Both the position numbers and the translations under genes were made by a program. Below the pieces are notes generated by a model that saw only the letters and a program-made list of their open reading frames with translations, searched no databases and was not told the DNA's origin. Of a stretch of DNA of 64,000 nucleotides, positions 24,896 to 33,425 are shown in pieces; position 1 is the stretch's first letter; the number at the start of each line of letters is the position of its first letter. The DNA lies in contig NZ_LR734808.1 of NCBI RefSeq assembly GCF_902506655.1, positions 2,726,501-2,790,500 of the forward strand, written 5' to 3'. The DNA is from Marinoscillum sp. 108. Its GTDB lineage: Bacteria; Bacteroidota; Bacteroidia; Cytophagales; Cyclobacteriaceae.

Positions 24896-25942
24896 TTATA
24901 CCTTCAACCCAAAAAGTGGTCGTACAAACCGGATTCTCCGCACTACCAACTCGTAGGCTGCAAAGCACCCTATAAAGGTAAGTAATATCACCAGCGCCAG
25001 CTTAAACGGAGCGGGCATATCCAACGGAAACAGCAGCCAAGAGGCGAGGTAGAGGAAGATCATGTGCAGGATATAGATCGGGTATGCCGACTGACTTAAG
25101 TAAGTCAATGCTCCACTCGGTTTGTTGAGGTATCGGTGACCAAAACCAAAGACCGTGAATATCCAAAGGTTGGACTCAATGGACTTTAGGTAAAGTGGTG
25201 CAATAAACTCACCCTCCAGCAAGCGAAGCGTGTATAGAGTGGCAGCAATGGCCAGCATCAACCACCTCCATCGGGTGACGGTGCTCCAAAAAGCCTGCCC
25301 GCTGTAGACACACAAAAAACCGGTGAGGAATGCCAGCATGCCTATCCAGAATCCATGGGCGTTCATGGCGTAGTATTCAAAACTGTCTGGGTGTAACAGC
25401 TCTGCTTCCGCAACAAACGGGATCATCAATAGCAGCAAACCAGCCGGATGGCTCAGTAGCTTGCTCATGATCTGCTGAAACTTGCCATTTGGGTGTTTTT
25501 TCAGATCGAAAAACAATGGGGTAAAGATCAGTACATAGACGAAGATGTTGCCAAGAAACCAAAGGTGCATCGGGCTAAGGGCGAACTCCATGTCCTGATG
25601 GTAGTAGTTCTTCCAAATCCATACGTGGAGCGGCACGATCGCGAGTATTCCAAAAATGTAAGGGACAAGTATTCGTTTGGTTCGCTCTATTAGGAGTGCT
25701 TTCCAGTCGCGCCTCTGGATAGCAAAATACACCCCCATGCCGGAAACAAAGAACAGCAGTGGGATGCGCCACACATTCAGCATGGCCATGGGTGTCCAGA
25801 TCCACTCTGCGGTTTCACTGTTTTGGATGAACCCGAGGAACACTCCCCAGGGCTGAAAGCCAATGGCTATATGGTATATCACCAATAAGCCGATGGCGAT
25901 CACGCGTAACCAATCAATGTCGTATCTTCTGTTGTCGAGCAT
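24896..25942 (-). CDS. Acyltransferase 3 family membrane protein
   Basis: The 348-aa protein has about ten hydrophobic helices and the acyltransferase-3 start RRYDIDWLRVIAIGLLVIYH, whose histidine is the presumed catalytic base. It resembles the group that includes the glucan-modifying OpgC (MdoC) proteins: FFVSGMGVYFAI, HLWFLGNIFVYVL, and SAYPIYILHMIFLYL. It likely adds acetyl or succinyl groups to a cell-surface glycan. It lies 55 nt downstream of nothing obvious in function; the ankyrin gene starts 5 nt before it, so the two may be co-transcribed. Confidence 0.82.
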   Translation of the reverse strand: MLDNRRYDIDWLRVIAIGLLVIYHIAIGFQPWGVFLGFIQNSETAEWIWTPMAMLNVWRIPLLFFVSGMGVYFAIQRRDWKALLIERTKRILVPYIFGILAIVPLHVWIWKNYYHQDMEFALSPMHLWFLGNIFVYVLIFTPLFFDLKKHPNGKFQQIMSKLLSHPAGLLLLMIPFVAEAELLHPDSFEYYAMNAHGFWIGMLAFLTGFLCVYSGQAFWSTVTRWRWLMLAIAATLYTLRLLEGEFIAPLYLKSIESNLWIFTVFGFGHRYLNKPSGALTYLSQSAYPIYILHMIFLYLASWLLFPLDMPAPFKLALVILLTFIGCFAAYELVVRRIRFVRPLFGLKV

Positions 25943-25947
25943 TGTCT

Positions 25948-26541
25948 TTATTGATTGTTGCTGTAGGTTTCAATCATTTCAGCAATGACCGGACGGGCCT
26001 TTTCCAGCTGCTTAAAGTCTAGCTTCAATCCGAAAGGACCAAGGTCTTTGCTCATTTGGTCATAGACAGGTTTCATGTCAGCAAATGGAGCAGACACAGA
26101 CTCGAGGGCTGTAGCATTGTAAGTGTTTCTGATCGTCACATCGGCCTTGTTTTCGAGCAGGGCTTTTACAATGTCTGTTCGCCCAAAGAAGGCTGCAGTG
26201 TGCAAGGGTGTGGAGCCATCGGCACTCGTTGAGTTCAGGTCAGCCCCGCCTGATATCAGTAAAAGAGCGGCTTCAGTTTTGCCAAATGTCGCGGCGATGT
26301 GCAAGGGAGTAGACCCATAAGCGTCTTTCTCGTTGAGATCAGTTTTGGCTGCAATGTGGCCTTTGATGGCGTCAAGATTACCAAAGAAGGTGGCTTCCTG
26401 TAAGGTGGTGCTGGGCGCTTCTACACTCGTCTCTTTGGAAGCTTTTTCCTGTGTCTGGTTGCAGGCAGCTGTGCCTAAAAAGATCATGATAAGACTTAAA
26501 GTCATCCATTTTTGTACTGTTTTCTGTGTTAAAGATTTCAT
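25948..26541 (-). CDS. Ankyrin-repeat lipoprotein
   Basis: The 197-aa protein has a lipoprotein-type signal (LIMIFLGTAAC with the cysteine as lipidation site) and three to four ankyrin repeats (about residues 45-150: GSTPLHIAATFGKTEAALLL, GSTPLHTAAFFGRTDIVKAL and flanking copies). Ankyrin repeats bind other proteins; a periplasmic partner is likely but unknown. It stops 5 nt before the acyltransferase start and is divergent from the AraC-TPR regulator. Confidence 0.82.
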   Translation of the reverse strand: MKSLTQKTVQKWMTLSLIMIFLGTAACNQTQEKASKETSVEAPSTTLQEATFFGNLDAIKGHIAAKTDLNEKDAYGSTPLHIAATFGKTEAALLLISGGADLNSTSADGSTPLHTAAFFGRTDIVKALLENKADVTIRNTYNATALESVSAPFADMKPVYDQMSKDLGPFGLKLDFKQLEKARPVIAEMIETYSNNQ

Positions 26542-26756
26542 CTTGTTTTGTTTAGGGTTTTAATATTTATTTCGATGATACAAAGGTGAGAAGAAGCCCA
26601 GAGGGCCACTAAACAACCATGCGGCAAGTAATGTGAGCTATGCGTTTTGAATAGAAATTATGATGATGGGCTATAAACTATGACGCAAAAGGCTGAATAA
26701 GACCTGTTGCGAGTGGTTTGTAAATTGCCGATTATTGCACCTAATCACTGTATGAT

Positions 26757-28847
26757 ATGTCAGATTTTCAAACCTCCAAAAGTGTATTTCTTCAGAAAAT
26801 AGTTGCGGTAATTGAAGAGAATCTGGCAAACGAGCACTTCGGAGTAACCGAATTGGCCGAGATCACCAACATGAGCCGCTCCAACCTGCTGAGAAAGGTG
26901 AAGCAGGAAACCGGAGGATCGGTGAGTGTATTGATCAGAAATGTAAGGCTGCACCAGGCAAAGCTTTTGTTGGCGGATGACTCTCTCACCGTTTCTGAGA
27001 TCTCTTACAAAGTGGGTTTTAGCAGTACCTCGTATTTCACCAAATGCTTCAGAGAGCTGTACGGTTATACACCGGGAGAGGCTGGTAGCCGAGCCCGGCT
27101 GGCATCAGAGGAGGTAGCAGCTGATGTACCTGATACAGGGGGAGGAAGGGGCAGAGTTCTGGTACTGGTAGTTTTGGCTCTGGTGGTGGTACTGTCCATT
27201 GTTTTGTTCAGTTTCCCTGAGGAGGAAGAAGTCACTCCAAAAAGTCAGGGCAAATCCCTGGCCGTACTGCCCTTCAAAAACGACAGTGCTGACAGTACCA
27301 ATATTTACTTTATGAATGGCCTGATGGAGGCCATTTTGGATAATTTCCAAAAGATTGAAGACATCAGGGTGACGAGCAGAACCACCGTGGAGAAGTACCG
27401 CACCCTCAACAAAACCATCCCCGAACTGTCCAAGGAGCTCAACGTGCGCTATTTCATAGAGGGCAGTGGGCAGAAGATTGGCAATGAAATCCTGCTGACC
27501 ATTCAGCTGATAGAAGCACCAGGCGACAAGCACCTGTGGTCACGGAGGTATAAGCGCGAACTCAAAGATGTCTTTGAGTTGCAGTCGGATGTGGCCAAGA
27601 GTGTTGCCAAAGAGATCAATGCCATCATCACACCAGAAGAGCAGGAGCGCATTGAGAAAATACCTACCCAAAACCTGGTGGCTTATGACCATTACCTGAA
27701 AGGCCTGGCCCTGCTGAATGATAGATCGGGAGCGGGGCTTGCAGAGGGTGTTGAAGAATTCAAGAAGGCCATCCAGGAAGATGGTCAGTTCTCCAATGCC
27801 TATGCCTACATAGCCATCTCCTACTACTATCTGGATATTTTTCTGGCGGAGCCCAAGTATACCCAGGAGCTGAAAGAGTATGCCGACAAAGCCATGCTGC
27901 TGGATGGAGAATCAGGTGAAAGTCTTATTGCCAGGTCATTGTATTATATGCAGATCCGGGATTTTAAGAAAGCCGTTGAGTCATTTGAGGAGGTTTTGGA
28001 GTACTATCCAAACACTGCCTGGGTGCATAATTTCTTGTCAAACATCTATGGGGTGATTCTTCCCGATACAGAAAAGTACCTCACGCATGCCCTGCAAGGC
28101 ATTCAGGCGGCAGTAGCGGATGCAGACTCGGTCACTGCGAGCTATACCTATCTGCATTTGAGCAATGCACTTGCGCAAACAGGTTTTTTCAACGAAGCTG
28201 AAACCTATGTGCAGAAGTCGTTGGCCTTCAATCCTGATAATTTGTATTCACAGTATTTGTATGTGTATATCAGGCAGGCACAGCATCTTGATCTGAATCG
28301 TGCGAAACAATCGTTGATGACCATTTTGCAAAAGGATACCACCAGGATAGACGTAATACAGGAGATCGCCAAGGTGTGCTACACGATGGAGGATTATGAG
28401 CAGGCATGGGTGTATTATGAGAAGATGCTCAACATGAAGGCAGCCCTGAAACTTGATATCTATCAAAATGAGGACAGCAGAATAGGCTTTGTGCTGGAGC
28501 AGCTCGGGAGAAAGGAGGAGGCGAAGCAATATTATGAGAGTTTCCTTGCCTATGCAGAAAAAGATCAGTCACTCTACAAGGACCTGCTTTATTCCTCCTA
28601 CTATGCGGTGACCGGCCAAAGAGATAAGGCCGTCAAGTACCTCAAAGCTTTTTCCGAAAAGGACAATTATCAATACTGGATCGTACTCTTTCTGGACAAA
28701 GATCCTGTTATCCGAAAAATGGCCGGACATCCCGACTATGAGCGCACGCTCAAGAAAATCAATGACAAATTCTGGGCGAAGCACAAGCAGATTAGAAAGA
28801 TGCTTGAAGCGGAGGGCATTACAGTGCCGGTGCGCAGTAATTTATAA
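26757..28847 (+). CDS. Membrane-bound AraC-type regulator with TolB/FlgO-like and TPR domains
   Basis: In the 696-aa protein an AraC double helix-turn-helix occupies residues 12-107 (VTELAEITNMSRSNLLRKVK; DDSLTVSEISYKVGFSSTSY). One transmembrane helix follows (about 126-147, VLVLVVLALVVVLSIVLF). The part outside the cytoplasm begins with a FlgO/TolB-N-like domain (KSLAVLPFKNDSADSTN, ELNVRYFIEGSGQKIGNEIL) and ends with many TPR units. This N-out-to-DNA arrangement is like CadC: the DNA-binding head faces the cytoplasm while the repeats sense something outside. No target or ligand is evident. It diverges from the ankyrin lipoprotein across 215 bp. Confidence 0.85.
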   Translation: MSDFQTSKSVFLQKIVAVIEENLANEHFGVTELAEITNMSRSNLLRKVKQETGGSVSVLIRNVRLHQAKLLLADDSLTVSEISYKVGFSSTSYFTKCFRELYGYTPGEAGSRARLASEEVAADVPDTGGGRGRVLVLVVLALVVVLSIVLFSFPEEEEVTPKSQGKSLAVLPFKNDSADSTNIYFMNGLMEAILDNFQKIEDIRVTSRTTVEKYRTLNKTIPELSKELNVRYFIEGSGQKIGNEILLTIQLIEAPGDKHLWSRRYKRELKDVFELQSDVAKSVAKEINAIITPEEQERIEKIPTQNLVAYDHYLKGLALLNDRSGAGLAEGVEEFKKAIQEDGQFSNAYAYIAISYYYLDIFLAEPKYTQELKEYADKAMLLDGESGESLIARSLYYMQIRDFKKAVESFEEVLEYYPNTAWVHNFLSNIYGVILPDTEKYLTHALQGIQAAVADADSVTASYTYLHLSNALAQTGFFNEAETYVQKSLAFNPDNLYSQYLYVYIRQAQHLDLNRAKQSLMTILQKDTTRIDVIQEIAKVCYTMEDYEQAWVYYEKMLNMKAALKLDIYQNEDSRIGFVLEQLGRKEEAKQYYESFLAYAEKDQSLYKDLLYSSYYAVTGQRDKAVKYLKAFSEKDNYQYWIVLFLDKDPVIRKMAGHPDYERTLKKINDKFWAKHKQIRKMLEAEGITVPVRSNL

Positions 28848-29025
28848 GAGGCATTAGATCAGGTCGCGATTTGAGGCCATACACTCAAAGGCACTCAGTG
28901 TGCCCACACATCCACATATTATAGGGCCATTACCACCTGGTCAAATATTTTCTGCTTTTTCTGTTTTTGGCTCCGGGTCTCAGGAGAGACATGATATTTA
29001 GTATGACAAAGATCATCTTTTTCCA

Positions 29026-29047
29026 TTTCGGATATCATTATCCGAAA
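29026..29047. promoter_or_regulatory. Perfect 9-4-9 palindrome upstream of the Rrf2 gene
   Basis: TTTCGGATA (29026-29034), spacer TCAT, TATCCGAAA (29039-29047). It sits just upstream of a -7 element (29061-29068), over the -33 region, as expected for a repressor. It is probably the operator of the Rrf2 protein encoded immediately downstream, which may control the whole nos cluster. Confidence 0.65.
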
Positions 29048-29060
29048 TTATCTCGGGAAC

Positions 29061-29068
29061 TACATTTG
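29061..29068 (+). promoter_or_regulatory. -7 promoter element of rrf2 / nos cluster
   Basis: TACATTTG matches TAnnTTTG. Transcription would start near 29075, 14 nt before the ATG at 29089. This also argues against a GTG start at 29080. The expected -33 position is occupied by the palindrome and shows no TTTG. Confidence 0.6.
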
Positions 29069-29088
29069 TCCAAAACTCAGTGACAAAA

Positions 29089-29514
29089 ATGTTTTCGAAA
29101 GCTTGTGAGTATGCACTAAAAGTCATGATTTATCTCTGTTCTGTCACGGAAGCGGGCAAGTTGGCTGGTCTGAAGGACATAGCCGGAGCAATAGATTCTC
29201 CGGAGGCCTATACAGCCAAAATATTGCAGCAGCTGGTAAGAGCAGGCTTATTGGAGTCATTGAGGGGGCCGAATGGAGGCTTCAAAGTGGCTGACCGTGA
29301 TATTACCCTAATGGAAGTGGTAACGGCCATAGACGGTGAGCACCTCGTGAAAAGCTGTGTACTGGGCCTTAAGGAATGCTCAGGAGAGCACCCTTGCCCG
29401 GCACATGATAAGTTTATCGCCATCAGAGACCATTTGAAAGGTGTATTGACAACAACCTACCTATCGGACCTGAAAGGTGGAGTAATTGAAGGAAATCGGT
29501 TTTTGAGGACATAA
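29089..29514 (+). CDS. Rrf2 family transcriptional regulator (NsrR/IscR-like)
   Basis: The 141-aa protein starts MFSKACEYALKVMIYL, a typical Rrf2 opening, with a winged helix (LKDIAGAIDSPEAYTAKILQ; LLESLRGPNGGFKV). Three cysteines occur in SCVLGLKECSGEHPCPAHD, the layout that binds an Fe-S cluster in NsrR and IscR. The next gene encodes the NO-damage repair protein Ric and the cluster makes N2O reductase, so NO or nitrosative-stress sensing is the likely role. It probably binds the palindrome upstream of its own promoter. Confidence 0.9.
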   Translation: MFSKACEYALKVMIYLCSVTEAGKLAGLKDIAGAIDSPEAYTAKILQQLVRAGLLESLRGPNGGFKVADRDITLMEVVTAIDGEHLVKSCVLGLKECSGEHPCPAHDKFIAIRDHLKGVLTTTYLSDLKGGVIEGNRFLRT

Positions 29515-29558
29515 AAATTTATTTCAATAAAGGATAAAAGAGTCTTTAAATCTCAAAT

Positions 29559-30287
29559 ATGAAAAATCTAGCAAAATCAAAAGTGGGGGTCATCGTAGCA
29601 TCTAACTTCAGAACCTCCCGGGTATTCTCTTCGCACCACATAGATTTCTGCTGTAGCGGGGGTATCTCTCTGGAAGAGGCCTGCACCAGAAACAATGTGG
29701 ATTTGGACAGGGTGCTGGAGGAGTTGGAAGCGACCTTCCAGACCCCAGATACTATGAACTATCAGGAACTAGACCTTGATAAGCTCATTGACACCATTGT
29801 GAGCATGCATCACAGTTATGTTTGGGCTACTGTGCCAGCGCTCAGGGCTTATTTGGAGAAACTGTGCACAGTGCACGGTGATCGACACCCAGAGCTGCAT
29901 TCGGTCAATGATTTGTTTGCCAAGGGCTCCCAGGCATTGCTCGATCACATGACTAAGGAAGAGCAGATACTCTTTCCTTACATCAAGGCGATGGTACAGG
30001 CAAAGGCAAAAGAGTTTCCCTTATCAAAGCCTCATTTTGGAGATATTGAAAACCCCATTCAGATGATGGAGCAGGAGCACGAAGAAGAGGGCTTCAGGTT
30101 TCGTCAGATTGCAGAATTGACCGGTGGTTATGAATGTCCTCCGGATGGATGTCAAACCTACAAGGTGGCATATGCCATGCTCAAGGAGTTTGAAGAAGAT
30201 TTACACAAGCACATTCACCTGGAAAACAACATCTTATTTCCGGAGGCCAGAAAACTGTTCAGGGAATTCTCATTCAGTAATTCATAA
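29559..30287 (+). CDS. ric: Iron-sulfur cluster repair di-iron protein (Ric/ScdA)
   Basis: The 242-aa protein has the N-terminal ScdA/DUF542 domain with a double cysteine (HHIDFCCSGGISLEEAC) and a hemerythrin-like four-helix domain (VSMHHSYVWATVPALRAYL, HMTKEEQILFPYIKAM, EQEHEEEGFRFRQI, HKHIHLENNILFPEARKLF) whose His and Glu bind two irons. Ric/YtfE proteins repair Fe-S clusters damaged by NO or peroxide. Placement between an Rrf2 gene and nosZ fits defence against NO produced upstream in denitrification. Length matches the family. Confidence 0.94.
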   Translation: MKNLAKSKVGVIVASNFRTSRVFSSHHIDFCCSGGISLEEACTRNNVDLDRVLEELEATFQTPDTMNYQELDLDKLIDTIVSMHHSYVWATVPALRAYLEKLCTVHGDRHPELHSVNDLFAKGSQALLDHMTKEEQILFPYIKAMVQAKAKEFPLSKPHFGDIENPIQMMEQEHEEEGFRFRQIAELTGGYECPPDGCQTYKVAYAMLKEFEEDLHKHIHLENNILFPEARKLFREFSFSNS

Positions 30288-30299
30288 ACCCCAATAATC

Positions 30300-30770
30300 A
30301 TGAAAATTCTAAATCAATACCTTATTGCCGCTTCGTTTTTGGTGTTGCTTTCGGCCTGTGGTGGCGGAGGTAAAAGCCGGATTGAGCAAATCAAAGAGCA
30401 ATCGAAAGTGGAGCCATCCGATCCATACGAAAACTGGAAGCAATTTCACGGAGTAGGTCCTGTGAAGGCATTCACACTGCCCACAGAAGTAGATCAGCAA
30501 CTGGTAGCCAAGGGCCAGGAAATATTTGAATCTAAATGTACTGCCTGCCACAAAGTGGATAAGAAGTTCATTGGTCCATCACCTAAGGACATTTTGTCCA
30601 GAAGAAACCCCGCCTGGGTGATGAACATGATCCTGGATCCGGGAAAAATGGTTCAGGAAGACGCCATCGCGAAGAAGTTATTGATGGAATATAACGGGTC
30701 TCCTATGGCCAATCAAAACCTATCGGAAGAAGAAGCAAGATCCGTCCTGGAGTACTTCAGGACATTGTAG
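30300..30770 (+). CDS. Lipoprotein monohaem cytochrome c
   Basis: The 156-aa protein has a lipoprotein signal (FLVLLSAC) and one haem-binding site CTACHK near residue 80, with a likely axial methionine in NGSPMANQNL. It is of the class I cytochrome c fold. It lies 12 nt after ric and ahead of nosZ, so it is the best candidate electron donor for N2O reductase. Small c-type cytochromes are typical of clade II nos clusters. Confidence 0.92.
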   Translation: MKILNQYLIAASFLVLLSACGGGGKSRIEQIKEQSKVEPSDPYENWKQFHGVGPVKAFTLPTEVDQQLVAKGQEIFESKCTACHKVDKKFIGPSPKDILSRRNPAWVMNMILDPGKMVQEDAIAKKLLMEYNGSPMANQNLSEEEARSVLEYFRTL

Positions 30771-30782
30771 CAACTAAATCAT

Positions 30783-31364
30783 ATGATGATGAAAACTAAA
30801 TCAATTATGTCAATGATGGCCGTACTGGCCATGGGAGTGATGCTCTCCTGTTCATCAGGTAATACTGAGCGTACAGACGATCAGGCCACTTCTGCAGCAA
30901 CGAGTCATCCTAAAGGACAAGCCTCTGTCTCGGATAATGTTTCAGACAGGAACATCCTACAGGTAGCCGTAGCTTCTGATGCGCATACCACGCTGGTGGC
31001 AGCTGTGGAGGCTGCCCAAATAGAGCATGTCTTGGTAAATGCCGGTCCCCTCACAGTTTTTGCACCTACCAATGAGGCTTTCAACTTATTGCCGGAAGGG
31101 GTGGTAGAAAACCTGCTGAAGCCTGAAAACAAAAGCGATCTGGCCACTACCCTCACACGGCACGCCGCACCAGGGTCTTTTGACCTGGAAGCACTCAAAA
31201 GGGAGGCAAGTAAGGGGAGAAAAATTTACATGGCCACCGGAGACTATCTGGAGGTGAAAGTTGACGGTGATAATGTATCAGTGGGGGGAGCCAATATTCT
31301 GGCCACTATATCCACCTCCAATGGGATCATACATGTCATTGATAAAGTGATTGCGTCTAACTAA
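30783..31364 (+). CDS. Fasciclin-domain lipoprotein
   Basis: The 193-aa protein has a lipoprotein signal (VLAMGVMLSC) and one fasciclin (FAS1) domain from about residue 55 to the end, with AAVEAAQIEHVLVNAGPLTV-like H1 text, FAPTNEAFNLLP, and the terminal IHVIDKVIA segment (ANILATISTSNGIIHVIDKV). FAS1 domains mediate adhesion or protein-protein contacts. It is embedded between the cytochrome and nosZ with short spacers, so it is co-transcribed; perhaps it holds the periplasmic enzymes in place, but this is only inference. Confidence 0.9.
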   Translation: MMMKTKSIMSMMAVLAMGVMLSCSSGNTERTDDQATSAATSHPKGQASVSDNVSDRNILQVAVASDAHTTLVAAVEAAQIEHVLVNAGPLTVFAPTNEAFNLLPEGVVENLLKPENKSDLATTLTRHAAPGSFDLEALKREASKGRKIYMATGDYLEVKVDGDNVSVGGANILATISTSNGIIHVIDKVIASN

Positions 31365-31378
31365 AACAACAGATTAAA

Positions 31379-33337
31379 ATGAAAACTATATCAGTATTAT
31401 CCAATGTCTTTATAGTTGGTGCCTTCATATTGATCACCTCATGTGGCCAATCGGGTAGCAATGGAAAAAGTGCCCTCAGCAGTAACGTAGCTGAGAAGGT
31501 GTACATAGCCCCGGGTGAAAGGGACGAGCAGTATGCCTTTTTGTCTGGTGGATACAGCGGCAACCTGACCGTGTATGGATTGCCATCGGGCAGAATGTTC
31601 AAGGAAATCCCTGTCTTTTCACAGTTTCCCACTTCCGGGTATGGGTATTCAGAAGAGACCAAACCCATGCTGAACACTTCGTTTGGTTTTGTACCCTGGG
31701 ATGATTTGCACCATCCGGATATTTCACAGACTAATGGTGAGCTGGACGGCAGGTGGATTTTTGCCAATGGAAACAACACACCCCGAATTGCCAGGATCAG
31801 TCTCAGTACTTTTGAGACCGAGGAGATCATAGAAGTACCCAACAGTGCGGGTAACCATAGCTCCTCTTTTATCACTGAAAATACCGAGTATGTGGTGGCC
31901 GGAACACGTTTCTCTGTTCCGGTACCTCAAAGGGACATACCGATCAGTGAGTACAAGAGCAATTTCAAAGGGGCATTGACCTTTATATCAGTTGAGCCGG
32001 AGCATGGGCACATGGAGATAAAATTTCAACTCTTAATGCCGGGATTTAATTACGATTTATCTCACCCGGGAAGAGACAAATCTCACGGTTGGTTTTTCTT
32101 TTCTACTTACAACACAGAGGAAGCAAACACCCTGTTGGAAGTAAACGCCTCGCAAAATGACAAGGACTTCATAGCGGCGGTGAACTGGAAAATGATAGAA
32201 GCATATGTGAACAACGGAGGAGGAAAGAAAATGTCTACCAGGTATGCCCACAATGTGTATGATGAATCTACACACACGGCTACTTCTACCATGAATAAGG
32301 AGGTACTGACCGTAGACCCCGCAGAAGTACCGGGAGCGATCTATTTTTTACCAACCCCAAAATCACCACATGGATGTGATGTGGACCCTACTGGCCAGTA
32401 CATTATTGGCTCGGGTAAGCTTTCAGCGGATCTTACTGTTCACTCTTTTGATAAAATGCTCGCGGCTATCAAAGCTGAAAAGTTTGATGGAGAAGCATAT
32501 GGCATCCCGATTTTGAATTACCAGGATGTGCTGGCTGGTACCGTAAGCAGCGGAGGCCTGGGGCCATTGCACACAGAGTTTGATGGTCGGGGCAACGCCT
32601 ATACTACCTTCTTTATTTCTTCAGAAGTGGTGAAATGGAAATTGGGAACCTGGGAGGTCATAGACAGAAAGCCTACCTACTACTCTGTGGGGCACCTGAT
32701 GATTCCTGGAGGAAACTCCCGAAAGCCACATGGCAAGTACCTGGTGGCGATGAACAAAATCACCAAAGATCGATACCTTCCAACGGGTCCTGAAATGGAA
32801 CACTCTGCGCAGATATATGACATCACCGGGGAAAAAATGGAGCTGCTGTATGATTTTCCGACTCACGGTGAGCCTCACTATGCGGCAGGTTGTAATGCTG
32901 AGCTTTTGGTGAACAACTCCAAAAAGATCTATCGATTGGATGAAAACAATCACCCTTACGCTATAAAGAGCCCTGCTGAAGCCAGGGTGGAAAGAACCGG
33001 AAACGAGGTGCACATTTACATGTCTACCATCAGAAGTCACTTTACACCTGACAATATAGAAGGCATCAAAGTAGGTGACAAGGTCTACTTCCACATCACC
33101 AACCACGAGCAGGACTTTGATGTGCCACATGGTTTTTCTATGATCGGTCAGGGTACATCTGAAATACTGATCATGCCTGGTCAAACCAAAACCTCGCTTT
33201 GGGAGCCTAAGCGTGTGGGTGTATGGCCGTTCTATTGTACGGACTTTTGCTCCGCACTGCATCAGGAAATGCAAGGCTACGTGCGTGTTTCTCCGGCAAA
33301 TTCCGATCTCGAGTTAAGCTGGTCTTTAGATGATTGA
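31379..33337 (+). CDS. nosZ: Nitrous oxide reductase, clade II, Sec-dependent lipoprotein
   Basis: NosZ reduces N2O to N2 with the copper centres CuA and CuZ. The 652-aa protein has a propeller N-terminal part with the histidines of CuZ (for example near DDLHHPDISQTNG, PHGCDVDPTG, GKPHG-like RKPHGKYL and GEPHYA) and a cupredoxin C-terminal domain with the CuA motif PFYCTDFCSALHQEMQG (C620, C624, H628, M631). The signal is lipoprotein-type (ILITSC, Cys22) with no twin-arginine motif, the mark of clade II. It should be anchored in a membrane facing the periplasm. A long hairpin follows the stop. Confidence 0.96.
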   Translation: MKTISVLSNVFIVGAFILITSCGQSGSNGKSALSSNVAEKVYIAPGERDEQYAFLSGGYSGNLTVYGLPSGRMFKEIPVFSQFPTSGYGYSEETKPMLNTSFGFVPWDDLHHPDISQTNGELDGRWIFANGNNTPRIARISLSTFETEEIIEVPNSAGNHSSSFITENTEYVVAGTRFSVPVPQRDIPISEYKSNFKGALTFISVEPEHGHMEIKFQLLMPGFNYDLSHPGRDKSHGWFFFSTYNTEEANTLLEVNASQNDKDFIAAVNWKMIEAYVNNGGGKKMSTRYAHNVYDESTHTATSTMNKEVLTVDPAEVPGAIYFLPTPKSPHGCDVDPTGQYIIGSGKLSADLTVHSFDKMLAAIKAEKFDGEAYGIPILNYQDVLAGTVSSGGLGPLHTEFDGRGNAYTTFFISSEVVKWKLGTWEVIDRKPTYYSVGHLMIPGGNSRKPHGKYLVAMNKITKDRYLPTGPEMEHSAQIYDITGEKMELLYDFPTHGEPHYAAGCNAELLVNNSKKIYRLDENNHPYAIKSPAEARVERTGNEVHIYMSTIRSHFTPDNIEGIKVGDKVYFHITNHEQDFDVPHGFSMIGQGTSEILIMPGQTKTSLWEPKRVGVWPFYCTDFCSALHQEMQGYVRVSPANSDLELSWSLDD

Positions 33338-33344
33338 TTAAAAG

Positions 33345-33386
33345 CGAGTGGTTAAAATGGACGATTCAGTTGATTTTAACCACTCG
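33345..33386 (+). other. 14-bp perfect hairpin between nosZ and the nosL-type genes
   Basis: CGAGTGGTTAAAAT (33345-33358) pairs perfectly with ATTTTAACCACTCG (33373-33386) across a 14-nt loop, 7 nt after the nosZ stop. No U tract follows (TCTTGATCAC), so termination should be partial or absent. It may stabilise the nosZ transcript and lower expression of the assembly genes behind. Confidence 0.75.
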
Positions 33387-33425
33387 TCTTGATCACACAA
33401 TGAGTACTTGCAAAAAAGCAACAAA

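Noticed and set aside
28861-29025. Small RNA or attenuator between the AraC-TPR gene and rrf2
   Set aside because: Only a 5-bp stem (GGCAC/GTGCC) was found; nothing supports a structured RNA.
32621-33274. 217-aa frame on the minus strand opposite nosZ
   Set aside because: It mirrors the conserved CuA and propeller region; Cys- and His-rich text arises from antisense codons, not from a real protein.
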